NCBI RefSeq assembly: GCF_932526225.1
Contig: NC_064035.1
Location: forward strand, 16,855,969 to 16,915,968
Length of the DNA: 60,000 bases
Direction of reading: 5' to 3'
Origin: Nematostella vectensis
Taxonomy: Eukaryota; Cnidaria; Anthozoa; Actiniaria; Edwardsiidae
Numbering within the stretch: position 1 is the stretch's first letter; each line of letters opens with the position of its first letter. The notes below the pieces were generated by a model, which was not told the origin of the DNA, did not search any database, and saw only the letters and a list, made by a program, of their open reading frames with translations. This document shows positions 53,950 through 60,000 of this stretch, one piece after another. The position numbers were made by a program, and so were the translations under genes.

Positions 53950-54800
53950 GGAGTGACATTCTAGATCACTGATAAATAAAACAAATAACCACGGGCCTAG
54001 CTTGGTACCCTGTGGTACCCCGGAGGGGACTGGACCCCACTCGGAGTAGCAGCCCTTGGCTAGCTTAATTCGTTGGAATCTATTGGAAAGAAAATTAATG
54101 ATCCAGTTAACAACGCTACGGGGGATGGCCAACCTACTCAGCTTATCTACGAGAATACTATGATCAATAAAATCAAAGGCTTTGCGATAGTCAAACAACA
54201 AAGTTCTTACTGTTGCTCCATTCCCGTCAGTCCCGAGAGCCCAAGCATGCAGCATGCTTATAAGCGCCATGGTGGTAGAAGACTTTGGGATCGCCCCGTA
54301 TTGGTCTTGGCCAATCACCTCAAGAACCGCTGGTATGACAAAGTCCGTGACCACGAATTCCTCTGCCACCCTAGACACGCACGGTGTTAGTGAAATAGGT
54401 CTTAGGTCTTTTTTGAGATCCAACACAGGTTTCGTTTTTGGAAGAAGTGGGACATCAGCCATTTTCCAGATGGGTGGCAGTCGCTGATCTTTAAAGGATG
54501 CGTTCAGGATTTGTGTAATCGGTTGGGCCTTTGTGTAATCGGTTGGGCCATGATATCGGAAAACTCTTTCAGAAGCCAGCTCGGCACATTGTCGGGGCCC
54601 GAGGCCTTTCGTGGGTGGAGTTTGGATAACACCTTTTGCACGCGATCCTGGGTAACACTAAGGAACACGGGCTCATCCTCCAGGGGAAAGCGCTCGAGCG
54701 GCTCGTTCAACCGGTAAACCTCCAAAGGCTCTAAAAAGGCTGAGTTTATTCTGTTTGCCTGATCTTGCATAGGGAGTTCGGAAAAATTCTCGATGTTTAT
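53950..54800 (-). pseudogene. LINE reverse transcriptase, N-terminal half (inverted half)
   Basis: Motifs in order: LHPRKASGPDNVPSWLLKEF, DLRPISLTPCVSRVAEEF, DYRKAFDFIDHSILVDKL, VPSGVPQGTKLGPWLFVLF. A perfect 20-bp tandem duplication (TTTGTGTAATCGGTTGGGCC twice, about 54509-54548) shifts the frame between the first two motifs. The domain breaks off before the catalytic YxDD box, which lies in the plus-strand half. Confidence 0.85.
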
Positions 54801-54809
54801 TTGAGTAGT

Positions 54810-56284
54810 CTAGTCCCCATTTGTTACTTTGGTGCCACAGAGCTGCTTAACCTCATCCCACCATTTCTTGGGGTTTTCGCCCTTTAGTTGTTTCACCTTC
54901 GAATCGTAAAACCGGCTTTTGCAGACCTTCCTCTCCCTATTCACCATGTTCCTGAAGAACTTGAATTGAACTGACTCGGGGCCGTGATTTTTAAAGGCCT
55001 CTTGTCTCTTGAGTATGATGGATTTAAGACCTGGCGTCATCCATGGTGCGTCGGCTGCACAAATGTGGTACTCTTTTTCGGGCATGATGATGTCAAGCCC
55101 AGTACTCACCACTTCAATAAATGTATTCCACATTTGATCGCAGTCCGATAGAGGGGCGAATAACAAGGACCAATCAATGCTGATCAGATATCTTCCGAGT
55201 GCGGCCTTGGAACTGGTGTGCAGGTCCCGCTTTATGATAGTTTTCTTGCGGTTGTTGTTTTGTTTCTTGTCTATTGCAGCAGCTAGCACCGTGTTGTGGT
55301 CCGACAGACCAAAAGGTGGAAAGGCCTGTGGCGTGGCGTAATGATCGTGCATGTTAGTAAGAATCAAATCCAAGGTTGCATCTTTCCGCGTTGGCACCTT
55401 AACAATTTGCTTCAGGCGAAAGTGTCTTAGCAGGCCGCTTACGTCCAGACGGTTGAAATCGCCAGTAAGCAGTATGCCAGAGTTGGGGAACTTTGACTCT
55501 ACGAGCGCGAGGGACTGGAACAGATGCTCCCGCAGTGACTGGTCGTCTGCGCTGGGTGGGTGATATATTGCAGCGGCAATAATACAGTGGAAACCTCGAG
55601 GAAGGCGATTAGGTCTTAAATGCAGCCACAAACTCTCATGATCTTCACAGCAGTTCAGCTCTTTTAGATGTTGGAATCTACAGCCATCTTTGATATACGC
55701 GCACACTCCACCATGCATCTGTTCCATCCAATCACGGCATACCACACTAAAGTCAGGAATATTAATGACTCCGTCGGACACGCTTTCTTTTAACCAAGTT
55801 TCGGTAATAAAAACAAGGTCGGCTTCTTTGCGCAAAACGAATTCTATTACTTCATCGATTTTTGGAGCAAGTGACGTAACGTTAGAGACAATCACATTTG
55901 GAACTTTGGCGCGTAAATGTCTCCGAGTAGGTCCGGTTTCGGTTTCTCCAATGTTGTTTTTGTCGCTGGGCTGGGTGTCACATTGAATATTAATAAGTTC
56001 TGGTTTGGAGTATGCAAATTGATCCCTTCATTGAGGTTGGAAATATCGGGAACCGAATACATTTCTGCCAAGCCAGGAACTGCACTTCCCTCTCTGCGAC
56101 TAGTAGAACCCGAAGTAGGTCTTTGCTTCCGTTGTCCAGCCCGTTTGCTCCGACGAGTAGGACGTAAACGTGATATCTGTAGCCCGTTTAGAGTATCCCA
56201 CAGGTTACGGCTGAGTGGTTTCGCCTTGGCTGATGTAAAAACTGCTTTTAAAGCTTCCCTGGTGTAGAATAAGGCCATTTCCAA
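54810..56284 (-). pseudogene. LINE ORF2 N-terminus and AP-type endonuclease (inverted half)
   Basis: A basic N-terminal region (RPTRRSKRAGQRKQRPTSG) leads into an apurinic-type endonuclease: IVSNVTSLAPKIDEV, DLVFITETWLKE, GVCAYIKDG, LLTGDFNRLDV, TLDLILTN and LSDHNTVLAA, which carry the expected catalytic Glu, Asp-Asn and Asp-His residues. The endonuclease is intact over about 230 residues and is followed by the connector. A TAG at about 54809 separates it from the reverse transcriptase. This enzyme nicks target DNA for LINE insertion. Confidence 0.85.
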
Positions 56285-56414
56285 TCAATGAAGAGTAAAA
56301 CACAGGTAGGGAACTGTGTAGGTCTGATGGTGGTACGGATTTGGTCGTAAAACTGCTTGGTTAAAATGAACTTTATGGACAGTCGAAATTTTGCATGCAG
56401 CCGGTTAGGCGCAC

Positions 56415-57192
56415 AACATTCATTCCCCACACTTATGGAAGTACGTAGACGACACCACGGTCTCCGAAGTGGTATTGAAAGGGGAATTAAGCAGCGCTCA
56501 GGGGTTGGTCAACGACATCATTGAGTGGTCCCACGACAATAGAGTAGTCCTTAATCCTGATAAATGCAAAGAGATGAGAATTTCGTTTGCCCGCTCGCCT
56601 CGACCTTTCGATGCCATTACCATCGAGGGAAAGGAGCTTGAGGTCGTTAAATTATTAGCAAAATAAATTATAAGCACGAAATTATTAGGGCTCACAATAA
56701 GCGATAACTTGTCGTGGAACGCTCATGTGAACGAGGTAGTCAAGAAATCGAGCAAAAAGCTATACTTTTTAATCCAACTTAAAAGGGCTCGGCTACCTCC
56801 CTCAGACTTATCTTTATTTTACAAAGCTTGCATTCGTTCGGCCGTCGACTATGCGGTGCCGGTTTTTCATAATGCCCTGCCGCAGTACCTAAAAAATGAG
56901 CTTGTACGTATCGAGAAAAGGGCGCTATCTATAATTTTGCCCCGTACGAGCTACGATGGTGCTTGTGATTTGTTGGGCATAACACCATTTAGAAGTGCAC
57001 CACGGCCTAATTTGGAGCAAGCTCTTCGACGAAATAGTTTCTGATCCGAATCATAAACTAAAGAGCTTGCTGCCTCCATCAAACATTTCAAGCCATAACC
57101 TTAGGAAAAAACGGCCCTTTGCCTTGCCCCGCCTCAAAACAAACAGAGCCATGAATTCTTTTTTTACATTCTCGATGGCCAACAAATCTTAA
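56415..57192 (+). pseudogene. LINE reverse transcriptase, C-terminal half (direct half)
   Basis: Begins HLWKYVDDTTVSEVV with the catalytic YxDD, then DNRVVLNPDKCKEMRISFA, a short duplicated AAATTATTAG segment that breaks the frame near 56650, then TISDNLSWNAHVNEVVKKSS and SAVDYAVPVFHNALP. A frameshift near 57000 precedes WSKLFDEIVSDPNHKLKSLL. It ends at a stop at 57190-57192 and is followed by a 3' UTR of about 215 bp. Confidence 0.85.
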
Positions 57193-57410
57193 ATGGAGAG
57201 TATATATGGTTTTTATGGATTATGATTAATTTTATATAGGATGAACTTTATCACGTTTTTAAATTTTTATATTTTATATTTATTACTGTATATAGTTAAA
57301 TTTATTATAGTTGTAATATAGTATCTATTGTTTTGTAAATGCCTAATTCAGCTTAAGGGCTGCTACGCAATTTTTTCCTAATAAAAACTATCTATCTTCT
57401 ATCTACTACC

Positions 57411-57930
57411 CTCTCCCCTTGCAGTTCTCTAAACATGCAGTACAATTACAAGGGGCACTATTTAAAAGCTTCTCTGGGTTCAGTTGCGGATAACCTCAAC
57501 TGTAATACGCATTGTGATTACATTGTCAAGGCACACATTATGAACTCTCAAGAAATCATGCATATCAGAATTGGACCTCATAAGGTCTGTTAATAAGGTC
57601 TGTTGTGGAGTATACTTCCCTTGCTTGGGCAGCACTGCCAGTCTGACTTTGTTTAGAGCGTTCAGAAGTCATTTACCCAGGCTGTACTTATGACGAGGCA
57701 CTTCAATGCTACGGCTTGTCGACTCTGTCTGATCGCCGTGTCACAGCCTGCCAAAAGTTTTGGCAAAGGACCAGGAACATGAGCTTTCTAACTAACCTGT
57801 TGCAAAAGTTCACTAGTGTCCCCCATCAGTACGGTTTGTGGTCTGGCACAATGAGGCAAGGAGCTATGCCCCTTCCTTTGATATCCTCTATAATTTCCAT
57901 CCAAAAATACAGTTGACATTCCAAAAGACA
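57411..57930 (+). pseudogene. Right part of the interrupted older LINE reverse transcriptase
   Basis: After the inserted element the older reading resumes: DNLNCNTHCDYIV, SVVEYTSLAWAALPV, ERSEVIYPGCTYDEALQCYG and LSTLSDRRVTACQKFWQ, all typical of the C-terminal part of CR1-like reverse transcriptases, in shifting frames. It continues the fragment ending at about 53949. Confidence 0.7.
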
Positions 57931-58324
57931 TTCACGAAAGGAGTGCCCCTTGAGGGTAAACTGCAATCAAAAAGAGGTGGAAAAAAATTAAATACACTAA
58001 AGTAAAAGTGAGGGTTAGCTTACTGTAAAGAGTAGCTGTTGCCTTCTGTATGTTACCCTGGGTTCATTGTGTCTAGGACCTCTAACATGCATAAGCCTGT
58101 CATATTTAAATCTGGCCTTATTAGGAAGTATCAAATGTTCTGCAAATAAATCATGGTGCACAGGGCGCAGTCATCATAGGGTAATCTCAGTCCCTTTCAG
58201 ATGCTAGATCAGTGTCTGCATGACATTACAAAAGGTTGTTAATGTTTATTGACATAATATTTCCTTATTATAAGCAATTTGTTTTTTGTAAAAATCACTC
58301 TACTACACATGCAACTTTGTTAAT

Positions 58325-59220
58325 TAGAGACAGTATACAGAAAGCAATAAAAGAGGGCTATTGCCCATGTGGAATCTTTTGAGATTTTTCCAAAGCTTTC
58401 AATACGGTTAATCACATTGTCATTGGGACGGGATCGAGACTTTCATCGTAACCATGAAATTCACTATCCAAAAGCTCGGGTTGTGATTCAAGAAGCTCCG
58501 ACTCCGAGTCAAAACTAGAGCTATCGGATAAATCTTCGCTTTCTGAAATACTGCGCTGCCTCGTTAACGAAGCCATAAGATTTTAGTTCGGAAAGTGTCG
58601 AGATAAAAGAAATTCTTTGAGTATTTTAAACTAGAAGCGGCGTCTGAGCTCGCGAAGCGTATTGAGTATGTGACGTAGAAGGTGAGAAACCGCATCCTTT
58701 TCGCGGGCTCGAGAGAGATCAAATCATTTGATTTCCGTAAATTGAAGATCAATGGTTCAGGAAGTACCTTACTAACAGAAGGCAACATGTTTCAATTTAA
58801 ACATCCCACTCTGAATACGCTTTGATTACTCGTGGGGTCCCACAAGCTTAGTATTGGGCCCCCTTATATTTCCCCTATACATTAATGATTTTAATAATTG
58901 CTGTTTATACATATTTTGACTTCCACATTCTTCCACAATCTTATACATGTTTTTCATTTGCGACGATTTCCAAATTTAGGGCATTTTCAAATCTAGAGCT
59001 TACCTTAAATATTAGTAAGACAAAATATCCACCTTCGCCAAAAGCTTATTGATTATGTAACCCGTGTTTCTCCATGATGAACTAAAGCAGGTAAAGTGCA
59101 TCAAATATCTTTGAGTCATGATTGACTCCAATCTTACTTGGAAAGAACATACTGTATTTAGGATATTGCTATGAAAATGAAATGCAGTGTTGGTATTTTA
59201 TCCAAGGTATGTCATTACTG
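58325..59220 (+). pseudogene. Decayed LINE reverse transcriptase with a 300-bp insertion
   Basis: Recognisable pieces are AIKEGYCPCGIF and DFSKAFNTVNHIVI (58340-58425), then after about 310 foreign bases WFRKYLTNRRQ (about 58755), ITRGVPQA (58830), TLNISKTK (59005) and IDSNLTWKEHT (59120). Multiple stops. The foreign segment carries a 54-codon acidic minus-strand frame (58412-58576, ESEDLSDSSSFDSESELLES), possibly the N-terminus of another transposon protein. Confidence 0.7.
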
Positions 59221-59221
59221 T

Positions 59222-60000
59222 ATAATAATAATAATATCAGCATTTATATAGCGCCTCATCAATAATTGCCCTAGGCACTTTACAATTATATATCAATTAA
59301 ATAAACATTACACAATTAAAAATCACCCTGACAATACATTGTGTCTAATAGGAAATGTTACATTTATAAAAATCGATATTATAATTAAAAAATATATATA
59401 TTTGTATGTAATGTATAATTAACAGTGATATTAAAAAAAATGAATTTTAAACTAATTATAAATTAAATGCTTCTTTAAAAAGGTGAGTCTTAAGGCATTG
59501 CTTGAAAGTATTAAGATTTTGCATTGTCCTTAAGTGAAATGGCAACTCATTCCATAGTTTAGGAGCCGCAATCGAAAAGGCGCGGTCACCATAGGTCTTC
59601 AAATTGCCCCGTTTGACCTGAAGGTATTGTTGAGAAGCAGACCGTAGTGATCGGGAATGAGTATACTTGCATAGATCTTTAATATATGGTGGAGCCATTT
59701 CATTGAGAGATTTAAAAACGGTCAGTAAAACTTTAAAAATTATCCGGTACTTTACTGGTAACCAGTGGAGATCTTGCAGGATAGGTGTTAAATGCTCAGT
59801 CTTCTTTGTTAAGCTGTAATATGAGCAGCTGTGTTTTGAATAAGTTGTAATTTATGAATTTGGTAGTCAGGTAATCCATAAAGGAGGGAATTGCAATAGT
59901 CTAGTTTTGAACTGATAAAGGCATGTATAAGTATTTCTGTGGAATTCTTGTCAAGGTACTTCCTAATTTTGCCAATGTTTCTAAGGTGGCATCTTGCAGA
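59222..60000 (-). mobile_element. 3' end of a second LINE (CR1-like), continuing off the right edge
   Basis: On the minus strand: [40 protein letters not shown], then a frameshift near 59815, LHWLPVKYRIIFKVLLTVFK, PPYIKDLCKYT and GDRAFSIAAPKLWNELPFHL, ending about 59456. The 3' UTR follows, with GGCGCTATATAAATGCTGAT and an (ATT)n tail at 59222-59235. This is the standard C-terminus and 3' tail of a CR1/L2-like non-LTR element. The tail abuts the decayed reverse transcriptase on its left, suggesting insertion into it. Confidence 0.85.

Larger units (their letters stand above)
53950..57410 (+). mobile_element. CR1-like LINE with inverted 5' half (twin-priming structure)
   Basis: The 5' portion (endonuclease plus the N-terminal reverse transcriptase) lies on the minus strand at 53950 to about 56410. 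The 3' portion, starting just before the catalytic YVDD box, lies on the plus strand from about 56415 to 57410 and ends with AATAAAAACTATCTATC, a LINE-like 3' tail. The two halves meet at the same place in the protein: the inverted half ends SDLECHS and the direct half begins IHSPHLWKYVDD. This is the arrangement expected from twin priming during target-primed reverse transcription. Nonsense and frameshift changes make it inactive. Confidence 0.85.

Overview
The window looks like animal nuclear DNA, most likely from a cnidarian and probably an anthozoan such as a sea anemone. That is an inference from intron-rich genes with GT-AG splice sites, metazoan families (ING, E2F, fibronectin type III, DUF229), one U12-type intron, CR1-like LINE remains, many short foldback elements and large minisatellites. 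No bacterial, viral or organellar signal was seen. Exons were assembled by hand from splice sites, reading phase and family similarity. They are predictions without transcript support.

Layout. (1) 539-12910, minus: the 5' part of a secreted or membrane protein gene with a signal peptide, a 1.76 kb Ser/Thr-rich mucin-like exon and eight fibronectin type III domains; it runs off the left edge. One of its introns is filled by a 35-bp minisatellite. (2) 14.03-22.4 kb: about 8.4 kb of 25-bp satellite with larger repeat units inside it. (3) 23138-26361, minus, and 40074-43652, plus: two divergently oriented paralogues of the DUF229 (alkaline-phosphatase-like) family, each with a separate transmembrane exon. 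The minus copy has lost two predicted metal-ligand residues. (4) 29422-35672, plus, between them: a four-exon E2F gene whose second intron has AT-AC ends and U12-type signals. (5) 45136-51466, minus: a complete 11-exon ING1/ING2-like gene with a PHD finger. (6) about 53.1-60 kb: nested non-LTR retrotransposon remains, including a LINE whose 5' half is inverted (twin-priming structure) inside an older LINE, and another LINE 3' end inserted next to a decayed one.

Functionally, E2F and ING are both nuclear regulators of chromatin and the cell cycle. They are separated by a DUF229 gene, and I see no evidence that they are co-regulated. The DUF229 pair and the fibronectin protein are predicted secretory-pathway products. 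The remaining space is introns, foldback elements, dispersed repeats and minisatellites. The strongest candidates for new biology are the divergent DUF229 pair with one likely inactive member, the AT-AC intron of the divergent E2F, and the multi-level 25-bp satellite.
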